Shown: positions 34,930-47,371 of the stretch, one piece after another | Numbering within the stretch: position 1 is the stretch's first letter | Layout: each line of letters starts with the position of its first letter | Source: Haliotis asinina | Taxonomy: Eukaryota > Mollusca > Gastropoda > Lepetellida > Haliotidae | Reading direction: 5' to 3' | NCBI RefSeq assembly: GCF_037392515.1 | Contig: NC_090287.1 | Coordinates: 10,541,001 to 10,605,000 of the forward strand | DNA: 64,000 nt | Notes under the pieces: generated by a model | Database searches by the model: none | What the model was told of the DNA's origin: nothing | The model's input: only the letters and a program-made list of their open reading frames with translations | Translations under genes and position numbers: made by a program

Positions 34930-35650
34930 ATACCGAGACTCACTATACAGGCTCCACAAGTTACGTTGACTCACTATACAGGCTCTACAAGTTATCCCGA
35001 CGCGTTATACAGGCTCCACACGTTACTCCGACTCACTATACAGGCTCCATAAGTTATCCCGACTCACTATACAGGCTCCACAAGTTACGCTGACTCACTA
35101 TACAGGCTCCATAAGTTACTACGACTCACTACAGAGGTTAGTCCGTCTCTCTAGACAGTCTCCACAAGTTACTCCGACTCACTGTACAGGCTCCAGAACG
35201 TACTGACTCACTATACAGGCTCCACAAGTTACGCTGACTCACTATACAGGCTCCATAAGTTACTACGACTCACTACAGAGGTTCCACAAGTTACACTGAC
35301 TCACTATAGGGGCTCCACAAGCTACTCTGACTCACCATACAACCTTCCCAAGTTATCCCGACTCACTCTACAGGCTCCAAAAGCTACTCCGACTCACTCT
35401 AAGGCTCCATAAGTTATCCTGACTCACTATACACGCTCCACAAGTTACGCTGACTCACTATACAGGCTCCATAAGTTACTACGACTCACAATATGGGCTC
35501 CACAAGCTACTCTGACTCACCGTACAACCTTCCCAACTTACCCCGACTCACTCTACACGCTCCACAAGTTACTCCGACTCATTATACCGACTGCCTACAC
35601 GCTCCACAAACTACCCCGACTCACTACAGGCACCACGACTCACTGCAGAC
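34930..35650 (+). repeat. 28-bp minisatellite, about 25 copies
   Basis: GACTCACTATACAGGCTCCA and CAAGTTAC variants repeat with a period near 28 bp and many substitutions. Confidence 0.9.
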
Positions 35651-36088
35651 TAAAAAACTATCAAGACAGCCACATATATGAGTATATATGCGACAGACTC
35701 CACAAGCCACCTGTCTTGCCAACTGATTTTAATCATCATTTCTCCGAAACAAGTTTTATTTAACTGAACTTAAATTGTTAGCAGAAAACAACTACATGTA
35801 TTTCGTAAAATGATCATACCACATTCCAAATCATTGCAGCAATTATAAATGAAGTTTATTCCAACATGACATGCCATGCAGAATTTAATAAGTAACCCGA
35901 CACTTGACATATCTCCAAGTGTTTGGGCTGAGTACTTTTGCATATTCATACAAATCTCATGTCGTATGAGCGCAGACAAATAAAATTGAAGAAGGTGTAT
36001 GCATGCGCTCAACCATGACTGACCGCCCCTAAACTATTTTGCTATCTCATGGCTTCTGTCACATATTCACTTTTACCATAGACTAAGG

Positions 36089-36271
36089 CTTAGTCTCTGA
36101 ATATATGTAATTTTGATAATAACAAACAAACCCATTTTAATTGAAAAGGAGCTCCAGGGACACCAGGGATTCAGACCTGAACCTGAGGAAATCTAGATTT
36201 GCTTCATTTAAGACTTTAGCACTGTAGAGAAGGCGTGGCATTAGGCAAAATAATGTGGTTCAGGGACTGAG
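36089..36271. mobile_element. MITE, 183 bp
   Basis: Ends CTTAGTCTCTGAA and TTCAGGGACTGAG are inverted copies. The interior GCTTCATTTAAGA and AATAATGTGGTTCAG is shared with the copy at 47204-47371. Confidence 0.7.
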
Positions 36272-36925
36272 ACAGAGTACTTTTGCCACGATAGATCAGT
36301 TTACAATGCCCGACCTGTACAGGGCTTAAAGTAGGCAAGCTTGAGAGATACTCGACCGGAGTTGGACGATCATCCATGAGCATTGGCTATGTGTTTGATG
36401 ATCTTCAGTTTGGCAAGTTCATGATCCTTCACGGACGCCTCTGTAGACACCATGAACACGGTTGTCGCCCTCGCTATCTCGCTTCATGATGCTGATGTGA
36501 AACAAAAGGAACAAGCTTATGTTATCAGTTGAGAAACTAACTCAAATTATGAGATTCCGAAACGATACAACTATTATGAAATGATATCTTGTCAAGAGGA
36601 AACGTGAAAAGTTTCTATTTGCAGCTTAAGAATGTATGTTATATTGGTTCTTCAAGTGAATAGTGACGGATACGTTTCGACCAGGATGACTGCTTACATT
36701 AAGTGATATATCATTAAAAAGGTAGGAGATTTTGGATTTAAAAGACTGATAAAATACAAATGATGAGGCCAAGGAGGAAACAGATGAAGATGAGAAATAA
36801 GGGGAAAATGCGACCATTTAGCATTCCTTTGGAAATGTTTCATCTGTAAGGATATATATTTTTGTATTTTCTCATATGCATTGGTCTTCGCTATTGGTAT
36901 GCTGACAGAGTGAAATATTCCCTAC

Positions 36926-36929
36926 ATAC

Positions 36930-36964
<35 letters not shown>

Positions 36965-37063
36965 GAGACATACATGCATACATACATACACACATACATA
37001 CATACATACATACATACATACATACATACATACATACATACATACATACATACATACATACAG
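36926..37063 (+). repeat. (CA)n and (CATA)n microsatellite
   Basis: About 15 CA units then about 24 CATA units, with minor interruptions. Confidence 0.97.
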
Positions 37064-38564
37064 TCTCAGTTTACATAATTCGTTGTAATTACGACATTTG
37101 CATTCATTTGATGCAGCGAATGTTCGAAGTGCTTGTTGCATATACACAAGATATCAGGTAATAGCAATCGCCCGTCTTATTACATTGTCAGCGTCCTCTG
37201 CCAGAGGTAAATACTGTTAGGGCTGAAAAACCCAATTTCCGTTTTCATATTTTCCATATTTTTATCTTATTATCTTAATTAGCCTGTTGTATGCATTTTG
37301 GAATTTCCTAAAAAAATCAAGATCTTTTTGTGAATTTATACCATGACTGTCCTATGTATAGATTGTTTATAGATTGCCGACGCGAAATATTTATACTACG
37401 CCTTAGGTGCAACTTTGTGTATGTTGTATGTCTCACCGAACTTTGGAAAGAATTACGTGGAAAGAATTTGTTGAACAAATTAACAAAACAAAATACAAAT
37501 AATAAAATAAACTAAAGTTACAGCAATAATTTCGGGCTATAAGCTTTAACTTGGGGATAGACTTTACGGATGATCAAGTTGTTCATCCAGGTGATGTGTG
37601 GGTTAAAACACCTTTATCAAACAAGTGATAAACAGAAATCTCCATTGCATGGCTGTCACTATCACCTGTATTTGTATGTTTAAATGTGGAATGTGTGACT
37701 AGAGATTTCATTCGAAGAACTGAGAACAAAGTTCAAACCACAACTGGAAATATACAATCACGGGGGCTAAATATGCGTGCGTGCGAATAAGCTATTTATG
37801 TATGTACCAAGTTGTTTCTCCATCAGAACGCTACTTAGAAGTAATGCTGAGTATGAAATCAACATGTTGCAAGGTCAAATTCTGTCATGATTATATAATC
37901 ATAGGATCGTTACTCTCTCGATAAATCTGGTGTGTGAGAGAGAGTTATAACAGGTTCAGATGCAAGATAAGAAACTCATGTCACCTTCAAAAATAATTCA
38001 TTTTTAAGTCCCTAGTCTAAATTGTGATATCAAACAGAACTGAACTTAATAGGTGCTAGAATCTATTGCAAACACGCGCCATCTCGAAGGACAAATATAT
38101 TGACACAGTTCGATTACCGTATCTTCGTGATGCTAAAGATAAACAAGGTCGGCTGACCAGAACCCTGGTGCATGACCGTGTATGGAACGTGTGTTTGTCT
38201 GAGTGACAGTTGACATAAGGATGACGTCAAAGACAAGTTACGAGCATGCGCACGAGATGCCAATGTGAATCCTCAAGAGAATGACTGGCTTATAAAATCT
38301 ACTTATATAACTCCTAGCGTGTGACCTCTTATGTCACAATGGTGTTTATACGACAAATTCGATTAGTTGTTAACGTTCGAATTTCAGGTGTTTCAATGTT
38401 ATAGTGTCTGGACAGTTGGAATTTCATAACATATTAGTAAAGAATTTCTGAATATTCAATGATAGTCAATAACGGGATCGGATGGTCAACCTATTTTTTT
38501 TCGCTTGATCCAACATTCACAGTCCCGTAAAGATCCGGTTAGAATTGATCCTCGACAGCCCATG
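37064..38564. other. Intergenic stretch, no gene seen
   Basis: AT-rich; nothing recognised apart from short low-complexity runs. Confidence 0.45.
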
Positions 38565-38760
38565 CTGGTTGTTAGAAGAGACTAACGGGATCGGGTGGTC
38601 AGGCTCGTTACCTAGTTGACACAAACCATTGTATCCCATTTGCGTAGATCAATGCTCAGGATGTTGATCACTGGATTGTCTGGTCCCAACTCGATTATTT
38701 CCAGACCACCGCCATAATCTGGATTGTTGCTGATGGCGACGTTAAACAAACAAATAAACA
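38565..38760 (-). mobile_element. Interspersed repeat (family 2), minus orientation
   Basis: GACTAACGGGATCGGGTGGT, GATCACTGGATTGTCTGGTC and CCAGACCACCGCCATAATC. Confidence 0.75.
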
Positions 38761-38975
38761 AATCAAAGTTAACAGCGAGATCGCTTGTTCGTTTATTTTG
38801 AGGGAATTGTTGTTGAGAGGTTGTGGCGATATGCCACTTTCAGTGTCTTCATATTATAAGGAGAGTGGGTGACTGTCTTTGGTTTAACGCCGCTCTGATT
38901 TTCTCAGTAATTCCAGACGTGTCTTGAACTGGGAGGGAAACCCGAAGCATACGGTCCTAAGTAGGGAATCGCTCC

Positions 38976-39175
38976 CGGTTAGAGTGAGTGAGTGAGTGAG
39001 TGACTTGGTTTAGCATTATGTCGCTTTTAGCAATATTCCAGCAATATTGCGGAAGGAGACACCAGATACGGGCTTCATGCATTGCAACAACGTGGGGAAT
39101 CGAGAACGGGTCTAAACGTGACGAGCGCTTCGACGGAGACGGCACAGACTCGTGGGCTACCACAGCTATCTGAGC
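38976..39175 (-). mobile_element. SINE family 1, minus orientation
   Basis: (GTGA)n lead, TTTTAGCAATATTCCAGCAA, GGAGACACCAGATACGGGCT and GGGGAATCGAGAACGGG (reverse B box). Confidence 0.8.
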
Positions 39176-39574
39176 TATTTAAGTCCACCGCAGATATGAT
39201 AAAGTGGCTTTGGATATGATAACGTTTCCGGTGTTATTATGTGTATCGGTGTTTGTAGTTCAGGGCGAACCTGAGATAACAATTGTCACGGAGGTGTTGA
39301 TTGTCATTCAAATTGGGCCTTTGTGGACAATCGAGTATCAAGGCCGTCAGCTAATGTTCTAAACATTTGTTTTTGACATCGTAGTTCAACGTCACGTGCA
39401 GTAGTATTCATGCATGAAATATAAAATAGCAAACTGTGATAGTGACTGATGTCATCGTTTGGAGAATCTGTGACATGCATCAACCAAGCCAGCAAGCCTG
39501 ACCACCCGTTCCCCGAATATCCCAACTCACCAGGGATCCTTTTCAATTCAGATGGGTTTGTGCGTTATCAAAAT

Positions 39575-41049
39575 TATAAACTACAGGGCAAAAGAAAGTT
39601 ATCACTTTTACATTAGTTGTATAAAAAAACACAAAGATAGAAACAGGCTTGATCCCACGTAAAAAATATTCGCCCAAATGCAAATTTTCCCAAGAACAAT
39701 ACAGCCTCCCGAACGCAGCTTTCCAAATCATGCATTTTGCAAAACGTGAAAAACGTGTCTTCGGGACATTGGTCGAAATGCACGTGCATGATTGTAGCAT
39801 AAATACCGAAGTTGTACAGAGCAAGCATACAGTTAGCAAAAGCCCATCAACAATATGCCAAGACTTAGACAGGCGCAACGAGACAGAGCACTTGGTATGG
39901 CGAATATGGGGGCTTCTCAACGTCACCTGGCAAGAACCCTCAACTGCAGCCAGGCCACCATCAGCAAGTTGCTAAACCGCTACCGGCAGACAGGACAGAC
40001 TCAAGACCGACCATGATCGGAAACACCGAGAGTGACAACGCCAGCCGAAGACCGCTACATCCGACAGATTCACCTCCGGAACAGATTCGTGACGGCGACG
40101 GCACTAAGGCATGCCAACGGCAGGCGAACTGTTCTTCGGCGACTTCGTGTAGCCGGGATACGAGCCTATCGACCCTTCCGTGGAATAGTCTTGACCCGTT
40201 AACACCGTGAACGCAGACTGCGATGGGGACGAACTATGCGTCGGTGACAGCGACAAGACTGGGAAAGGGTGCTCTTTACAGATGAAAATCGGTTCTGTCT
40301 CTTCAGGAAATATGGCGGGGTTAGAGTTTTTCACCGAAGGGACGAGCGACTGGCACCGAACTGCGTCAGAGAAGTACAACCACTTGGAGGCCGCGGTTTC
40401 ATGGTGTGGGGTGGCATTTGTGGCCAGGTGACAACATCATTGGTTATCATCCGTGGACATTTGACTGGTCAGCGATGCATGGCTGAAGTTTTGAGACCTG
40501 TTGTGGTGCCCTTTATTCAACAGCAGCTAAGAGGATTACTTTTGCAGCATGACAATGCAAGGCCTCACACCGCCAGGATTGTTAACGTCAACGTATTGCC
40601 TTGGCCAGCGTGTTCTCCAGACATGAACCCCATTGAACATCTGTGGGATCAGATGATCGTCAGTTGAGACAGCATGTTCCACCTCCAGTGAACCGACAGG
40701 AACTCGAACAGACTCTATGGATTCTATGGAACAGGATTCCTTTTGACGTTATCCGCCGTCTGACGACGTCAATGAGGAGGCGTGTGTTGGGGTGTATTGA
40801 CGCCCAGGGGGGTCACACTCGCTATTGATGAAGTGACTTCTGTGCCATAAAATGACTCTTTATGACCTTTTTGAAAGAACTGTGATTTGTGTAATTTTTA
40901 ACTTGGACCCCTTGACTCCTTCTTCATTCGACTTATCAGAAAATGATTTCTGTCAATACATCAGTTATCAGAAATCTCATATACGCTACTGTTTTTACTG
41001 TTGAGCCAGTTAAAGTTGGTGATAATTTTCTTTTGCCCGGTAGTTTATA
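39575..41049 (+). mobile_element. Degenerate Tc1-like DNA transposon
   Basis: Terminal inverted repeats with core GGGCAAAAGAAA: left end TATAAACTACAGGGCAAAAG, right end its reverse complement with two changes near 41015-41049. The element is about 1.47 kb. It holds a decayed transposase on the + strand and is flanked by TA-rich sequence, so the exact edge is uncertain by a few bases. Confidence 0.85.
39855..40828 (+). pseudogene. Tc1-like transposase, inactivated
   Basis: Starts MPRLRQAQRDRALGM with a helix-turn-helix (HLARTLNCSQATISKLLNRY) and meets a stop near 40012. Further frames then carry VLFTDENRF (first catalytic Asp), FMVWGGI, LQHDNARPHTA (second Asp) and SPDMNPIEHLW (Glu), and after another frame shift the C-terminal GGHTRY. 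The second Asp and the Glu are only 27 residues apart instead of 34, so a deletion lies between them. Several frame breaks make this a dead copy. Confidence 0.88.
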
Positions 41050-42600
41050 TATTCAGTGACTTAGAGTCAGTCTGGGGTGAATGCAGCTGGGCCTAACGTT
41101 GGAGTGGCCAAGGAAGACCAGAGTTTTGTAACACTGAATTTCCTGTGTCATATCAGGGATACTCTACAAGAGGGATAGGCCACTCGCTTGCTTTCTTTAC
41201 CATTTGTACTAATTAACGTGTGGTTCGTCATGCCCCAACGCACACAGTGACTTGGCTTGTTCCCAGTGCAACTTCAGTTGTGTTTAACCAGGGAGACTAT
41301 ATAGAGTATATATGTTGTAGATTATCCCTGGTTTAACAGAACTTCAGCCAGTTTATTGTATCAGTCGGAATTTTACAATGAATGAATTATAGCAAGAATT
41401 AAGAGCAAGAATTATGTGAATGAATGAACGAAATAAAGAAAAAGAATAAAAGAAAGAAGTACATATGTATCGCGAGAACACGTGTTAACATCAGCTGTCC
41501 TTTCAAAAAATCTACTTTGAGACATTTTTGTGTACATTAATAATTAATTCAGATATCTTATTGCATGTGGGGAATGGAATGGACATTAACAAACTGTTAA
41601 CTGAAACTGTCACACTGCCCTCAAAAATAAAGTGTAAAACTCTCACAAAGCGTTCTAAAACACCTTTCTAGTTTTGTCAAATAATAAGATCAACAAGAAA
41701 GAAGTTATAGAACTATGACCCTCAAGCATCAATGGCGAATCAGATCAGATCCGCAATATGTCATATTTTTCACACACCTCAAATACACCCTAACATTCTT
41801 TTTTAGATTATGAAACTATCACTGTTACTTGCAAACACATTTCACCTGATAGTATATTCCAGTCATATGAATTAAAGGTGTATGTGAAAGATGTTTTTGA
41901 GGAAGTAGCTAGGAATACTCAAACAACGGCGTATAGCATTTCAATGGCGAAATGTCATTTTTGTCACTCACCTCCATTACACCCTAACAATTTTTTAGGG
42001 TCACAAAACTGTCACTATTACTTGTTAATACCTTTCAACTAAAGGTGTGTTCTCCATCTAAAAATTAAACGAATGTGTGAAAGAAGCTTTTGTCGGCACA
42101 ATTTAGTCTATCTTCGCGGTGAATCGAGAATGGAACCCAGTGAGCTATGACTTACCAACTTGAAACTTTACTACAAATCTACTGTCCTAATACTGACACT
42201 AATACCAATTATTTGAGTTAAACTGAAGTGACAAAATAGTTAACCTGTCTTCTACATGTTGGATTTCAGTTGTTACAACACTGAGCGAACTTAATCAGCT
42301 GTTGAAAATAAAGCGGGCTCAATCTTAAATACTACGCTGTCACCGTATTGGCTCCACTGGTTACGTAATGACCCGAGACATACGTTCAGCGGCTTTTCGA
42401 GGTGTTTCTAGTCCCCATCTATATCGGATCCCTGGTCATATATATATGTACCCAACCGAACTTTCATAGCATGATATAATAGCCGTGATTCTATTTGACA
42501 TGATATGATTGATAGGCCAAATAACGTCAAGGGTTAAACTAAATCATATATGTTAGTGGGCCAGACGTGTATGCAATACCGACTTTAACTAATTATACAA
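41050..42600. other. Intergenic stretch, no gene seen
   Basis: A short inverted repeat (GTTTAACCAGGGA near 41281, TCCCTGGTTTAAC near 41325-41337) surrounds a TATATA-rich loop. Nothing else recognised. Confidence 0.45.
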
Positions 42601-42640
42601 CTAGAAACTCATAAATGATGAACTACGGTACGCCACTTAC

Positions 42641-42828
42641 ATAAGCACCAACAAAATTGACCTAAATTCTGGACTGCTGTACTTCAACACAGCTACAGCA
42701 GGGGCCTGTGGCGAGCTATTTATAGACATCCGTGCATTGTGTACATATCGATTGACTGCAAAGGACCCGCGCAAAGCCGTTTTCACCTGGCCTGTGGTCG
42801 GTCTATTAACTCGAGATGCAATCCGACG
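42641..42828 (-). CDS. Possible first coding exon of an unrecognised minus-strand gene
   Basis: On the minus strand an open frame from MRRIASRVNRPTTGQ ends at a perfect donor, CTTAT|gtaagt (exon end 42641). An E-box cluster and a TATATA sequence lie 100-150 nt upstream. No next exon or homologue was recognised, so this may be chance. Confidence 0.25.
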
Positions 42829-42929
42829 CATCGTCAGCAAAGTGCATTTCACGGGCAACAGTTGTTCCGTATGATGTTGTCTATCTAGATTTTGTAAATA
42901 TTTGCATCGGTTGCTATGTGCTGTTCACT

Positions 42930-42984
42930 CATGTATATAAGTTCTATATCACGTGAACGAGACACGTGTTCGGTGATCACGTGA
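42930..42984 (-). promoter_or_regulatory. Cluster of three CACGTG E-boxes next to a TATA-like sequence
   Basis: CACGTG at 42950-42955, 42963-42968 and 42978-42983, then (minus-strand sense) TATATAC about 12 nt downstream. The E-box-to-TATA spacing resembles the A/B/C promoters. Confidence 0.4.
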
Positions 42985-43163
42985 GAGGATTCAATAGAAG
43001 TAAGCGTGCATCTGTGACTGTGAGAGTCTCGTGAGCATAAAAAGCTAAAAGCGCACAGGTGAAACAAAACATCTCGGAAAACAGATCAATTTAAGAATAT
43101 GAGTTTGCTTGCATATATGTCACAGTCTCGGAGTCGCGTGGAAGTCAGCTTATTGAATTATTG

Positions 43164-43335
43164 AATGAGTGAGTGAATGAGTATGGTTTTAAGCCGCTTA
43201 TAGCAATATCCCAGTTATATCACGGCGGGGGACGTCAGATATGGGTTTCACCCACTGTTACCATGTGAGGAATCGAACCCGGTCTTCAACATGACGAGCG
43301 AATGCATAACAATTAGGCTGCCCAACGCCTCTGAG
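43164..43335 (-). mobile_element. SINE family 1, minus orientation
   Basis: GAGTGAGTGAATGAGTATGG, GCTTATAGCAATATCCCAG, GAGGAATCGAACCCGGTC (reverse of a perfect B box) and AATTAGGCTGCCC. Confidence 0.85.
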
Positions 43336-43839
43336 GGTAAGACAAAAAATACTTAGGGCACCAAAGACGAAATAGTGACGAAATAATAGAATAGATCAAC
43401 ATAAATTACAAGATTATTATCCCTAATCAATCTATGTTGTGCAAAGATGCATTTCTTATGCTTGCATCATGGAAGGGAGTAATCGTCAGTAATATCGAGT
43501 GGTATACTGACTTATGTATCATGTATCAGTGAATTCGAAGTTACCTTCTATACGACAATGGCATACGGTATCCTGGAATGGTATATGCAGCATATTACGT
43601 TGGTATTGTGTAATATTCATATAAGTGGTATTAATGCATGTAGCAACTGTAATATGGCGTAACCAAACTGACAACGTATCATATCACAATGGCACCACGC
43701 AGTATACGACAACGGTATAATGTGATTTCCCAAAATGGTACATTGGTACGTATCACTGTGGTATGGTGTCACATACGACAATTGATTATTGAAGTATCCT
43801 ATAATGGTGTTACGTAACATGAGACCATGATTTATGAGT

Positions 43840-43960
43840 AGTGAGTGAGTTTTGTTTTACGTCGCACTTAGCAGTATTCCAGCAATATGGCGTCTGTCTG
43901 AAAAATAACGAGTCTCTACCAGACAATTCAGAGATCATCAGCTAGCCCTATGAAATATAT
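43840..43960 (+). mobile_element. Interspersed repeat (family 2), truncated
   Basis: GTGAGTGAGTTTTGTTTTAC, GCAGTATTCCAGCAATATGG and CCAGACAATTCAGAGATCA. Confidence 0.7.
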
Positions 43961-44094
43961 ACTGATGGTGACATAATGTATTTTTGTGGAGTGTTATGCG
44001 GTATACATGTATTTCATGGAGACCTTTATTCAGCATGTATAAGTAATGCGGTGTGACAGGTTATGCATCCATACAGATTGAACATCCATTGCAT

Positions 44095-44245
44095 ATACCT
44101 AGTGGTTATGGCGTTCGTTCGTCCCACCAAAGACCCACCAAATAGGTTCTGTGTGTGAATCCCATTTCTGACGTTCCCGCCGTGATATCGCTGGAATATT
44201 GCTGACAGCGGCGTAAAACTAAACTCACTCGCCCACTTCTTTGAT
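44095..44245 (+). mobile_element. SINE family 1
   Basis: ACCTAGTGGTTATGGCGTTC, GTGAATCCCATTTCTGACG, GATATCGCTGGAATATTGCT and GCGGCGTAAAACTAAACTCA. Confidence 0.8.
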
Positions 44246-44780
44246 AACACGGTGTCGTCGTTTACAAAGCACACGAGTCAACTTTCCTCAGTCGATTGAT
44301 ATTGACAATACGTAATGTAGAAAACAAACAGTAAATATGCATGTACCTGGGTACTTTTCTTTCATTATATATATTCAAACTTTAAAGCTTATCTCTAAGA
44401 CATGTTCATTTTCGAGACTAGATGTCAGCGTAGATCCCCCATTTATCAGACACGTTTAAACACCAAACCATATGGTTGAGTGCACCGCTAACCTCTTGTC
44501 TGTTACCTGTTAATGGAACTGGAATGACCCATAGTCAATAGATATTACAACGTGAACGAATGATCAGCGTATATCTAACATACACGAACTGCGTGAGTTT
44601 ATTCGATTGCTTTCACTAAGATCACAACAACACACATGACTAATTGAGCATTTTATCTGTCTCCCGTTACTACTATAAAACTGCAACGACATATGGCTAA
44701 AAGTTTCATTATTTGTCTCCTTTAGTGGCTATTGCAACGACATCTATAACGAAACATAATTTTGTCCCCTGCAACTGTAT

Positions 44781-46175
44781 CAAGGTCACAGGGACGTATG
44801 TTGTATATATGACTATCAAGCATAATGTGATTTGTCTCACGCTAGTATATCAAGATAACAGGGACGTATGTTGTATATATGACTATCAAGCATTATGCGA
44901 TTTGTCTCACGCTAGTATATCAAGATAACAGGGACGTATGTTGTATATATGACTATCAAGCATTATGCGATTTGTCTCACGCTAGTATATCAAGATAACA
45001 GGGACGTATGTTGTATATATGACTATCAAGCATTATGTGATTTGTCTCACGCTAGTATATCAAGATAACAGGGACGTATGTTGTATATATGACTATCAAG
45101 CATTATGTGATTTGTCTCACGCTAGTATATCAAGATAACAGGGACGTATGTTGTATATATGACTATCAAGCATTATGTGATTTGTATCACGCTAGTATAT
45201 CAAGATAACAGGGACATATGTTGTATATATGACTATCAAGCATTATGTGATTTGTCTCACGCTATTGTATCAAGATAACAGGGACGTATGTTGTATATAT
45301 GACTATCAAGCATTATGCGATTTGTCTCACGCTAGTATATCAAGATAACAGGGACGTATGTTGTATATATGACTATCAAGCATTATGCGATTTGTCTCAC
45401 GCTAGTATATCAAGATAACAGGGACGTATGTTGTATATATGACTATCAAGCATTATGCGATTTGTCTCACGCTAGTATATCAAGATAACAGGGACGTATG
45501 TTGTATATATGACTATCAAGCATTATGTGATTTGTCTCACGCTAGTATATCAAGATAACAGGGACGTATGTTGTATATATGACTATCAAGCATTATGCGA
45601 TTTGTCTCACGCTAGTATATCAAGATAACAGGGACGTATGTTGTATATATGACTATCAAGCATTATGCGATTTGTCTCACGCTAGTATATCAAGATAACA
45701 GGGACGTATGTTGTATATATGACTATCAAGCATTATGTGATTTGTCTCCCTCTAGTATATCAAGATAACAGGGACGTATGTTGTATATATGACTATCAAG
45801 CATTATGCGATTTGTCTCACGCTAGTATATCAAGATAACAGGGACGTATGTTGTATATATGACTATCAAGCATTATGCGATTTGTCTCACGCTAGTATAT
45901 CAAGATAACAGGGACGTATGTTGTATATATGACTATCAAGCATTATGCGATTTGTCTCACGCTAGTATATCAAGATAACAGGGACGTATGTTGTATATAT
46001 GACTATCAAGCATCATGCGATTTGTCTCCTTCTAGTATATCAAGATCACAGCGACATATGTTGTAGGCATGACTATCAAGCATCATGCGAATTGCCTCCC
46101 GCTACTGTAAGATCACAGCGACATATGTTGTAGGCATGACTATCAAGCGTTATGTGATTTGTCTCCCGCTACTGT
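44781..46175 (+). repeat. 70-bp satellite array, about 20 copies
   Basis: A unit containing GGGACGTATGTTGTATATAT and GACTATCAAGCATTATG repeats with a constant 70-bp period. The last two or three units (46030 onward) are diverged and shortened, as expected for an array edge. Confidence 0.96.
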
Positions 46176-46509
46176 TGTAGTTGCTATCTTTAGATGTGAA
46201 GTTAAGTTGAGTTTTAGGTCTCATCGGTATTATCTGAGCCATATAGCGACGAGATCTGCATACACGCGTTTTTTAAGTACTCAGCATAAATGATCGAGTT
46301 GTTTTCTTCAAAAATACAAACATATTTATTCATTACATTATTATTTACAAATAGAAAAAAAGCACGAATCATACTAGTGATGTGATCTGATGCTAAAGGG
46401 TAATATGTGTTACCCTCTTGTCACGAATGGTTACTATTTGTGTGAAATACTGTGTTTCGCCTGTATCCTTACATTTGTCCGATGTTGATTTATGATCTTC
46501 CGTCATTCT

Positions 46510-46610
46510 CCAAATGTTCGTAGACTGAAGAATTCTTATTGTAGCCAATGTGTTAAGAAATGGCTTTAGAAGTTCGTAGGAGAATAGCTAGCCAGGGCCC
46601 GAAAACTTCC
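46510..46610. mobile_element. MITE copy related to 8322-8450
   Basis: AAGAATTCTTATTGTAGCCA, ATGTGTTAAGAAATGGCTT, AGTTCGTAGGAGAATAGCTA and GGGCCCG match the reverse complement of the 8.3-kb element. Confidence 0.65.
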
Positions 46611-47203
46611 CATCTTTCTGCCTTCCACGAACGCAAAATTCGGGGCAGGGAGATAGCCCAAGTGTGACAACATACCTAACTCACTCACTCCTTATAATCT
46701 GTCTGTATGTACACACGTCTGTCATGCAGTCCCAGAAGCAAATATATCCAAGAAAGCCAACGCAAGTCTAGAAAACGTACCACTGTAGGGAGCTGTGAAG
46801 AAAGGAAGACAGGGATGTGCCCACAGTATATATGAATCTTCATCTCGCGGCCACGATGACCCGACCCAGCGTAAGGTCGTTCACCTTCCCCAACATAAGT
46901 GTGTAAACAAAGATATGGTGTGGTTCAAATATTGGTTAACGGCGTTATCGGTGGCCTGTATTCATTCCCCCACCCCCAGTGAAGCACACGCTACACTACG
47001 CTCTACTCTGTGATAAGAAGTGAGACACACGATTGATCACGACAGTCCCACACATCTATTGACCTTGAGTACGATAGAGAAAAGGGCCAGGAAAGGCGTG
47101 CGCAGTCTTAATTCGTTTGAAATAATCTTTTACAGACTGTGCGCTCGGTGCTTTTGAGTGCAGGGTGTTTTTCACAGAAACTAGACAAAGTCTTTAAAGC
47201 CAT
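46611..47203. other. Intergenic stretch, no gene seen
   Basis: A SINE tail remnant (CTAACTCACTCACTCC) lies near 46677-46692. Otherwise nothing recognised. Confidence 0.4.
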
Positions 47204-47371
47204 TTAGTCCCTGAATATATCTATTTTTGACAGTAACAAATACACCCATTTAAATTATACAGGGGCCCCAGCGAGTTGGAGATTCGGGACCTGACGAGTC
47301 TTGCTTCATTTAAGAATATAGCAATGCAGGGATGGCTGTATAGTAGGAAGATAATGTAGTTCAGGGATTGT
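47204..47371. mobile_element. MITE copy related to 36089-36271
   Basis: TTAGTCCCTGAATATAT at the left, GTAGTTCAGGGATTGTG at the right, and a shared GCTTCATTTAAGA interior. Confidence 0.65.

Noticed and set aside
34930-35480. GACTCACTATAG strings resembling a phage T7 promoter
   Set aside because: They are variants of the 28-bp minisatellite core; the full promoter upstream part is absent.
36862-37161. Open frames across the CA/CATA microsatellite
   Set aside because: Simple-sequence translation only (IHTYIHTY and VCMYVCMY patterns).
39543-39926. 127-codon minus-strand open frame
   Set aside because: It crosses the left inverted end and the antisense of the decayed transposase; no independent evidence of a gene.
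44781-46175. Direct repeats suggestive of a CRISPR array
   Set aside because: The units are contiguous 70-bp repeats with no unique spacers, in animal DNA; it is satellite sequence.
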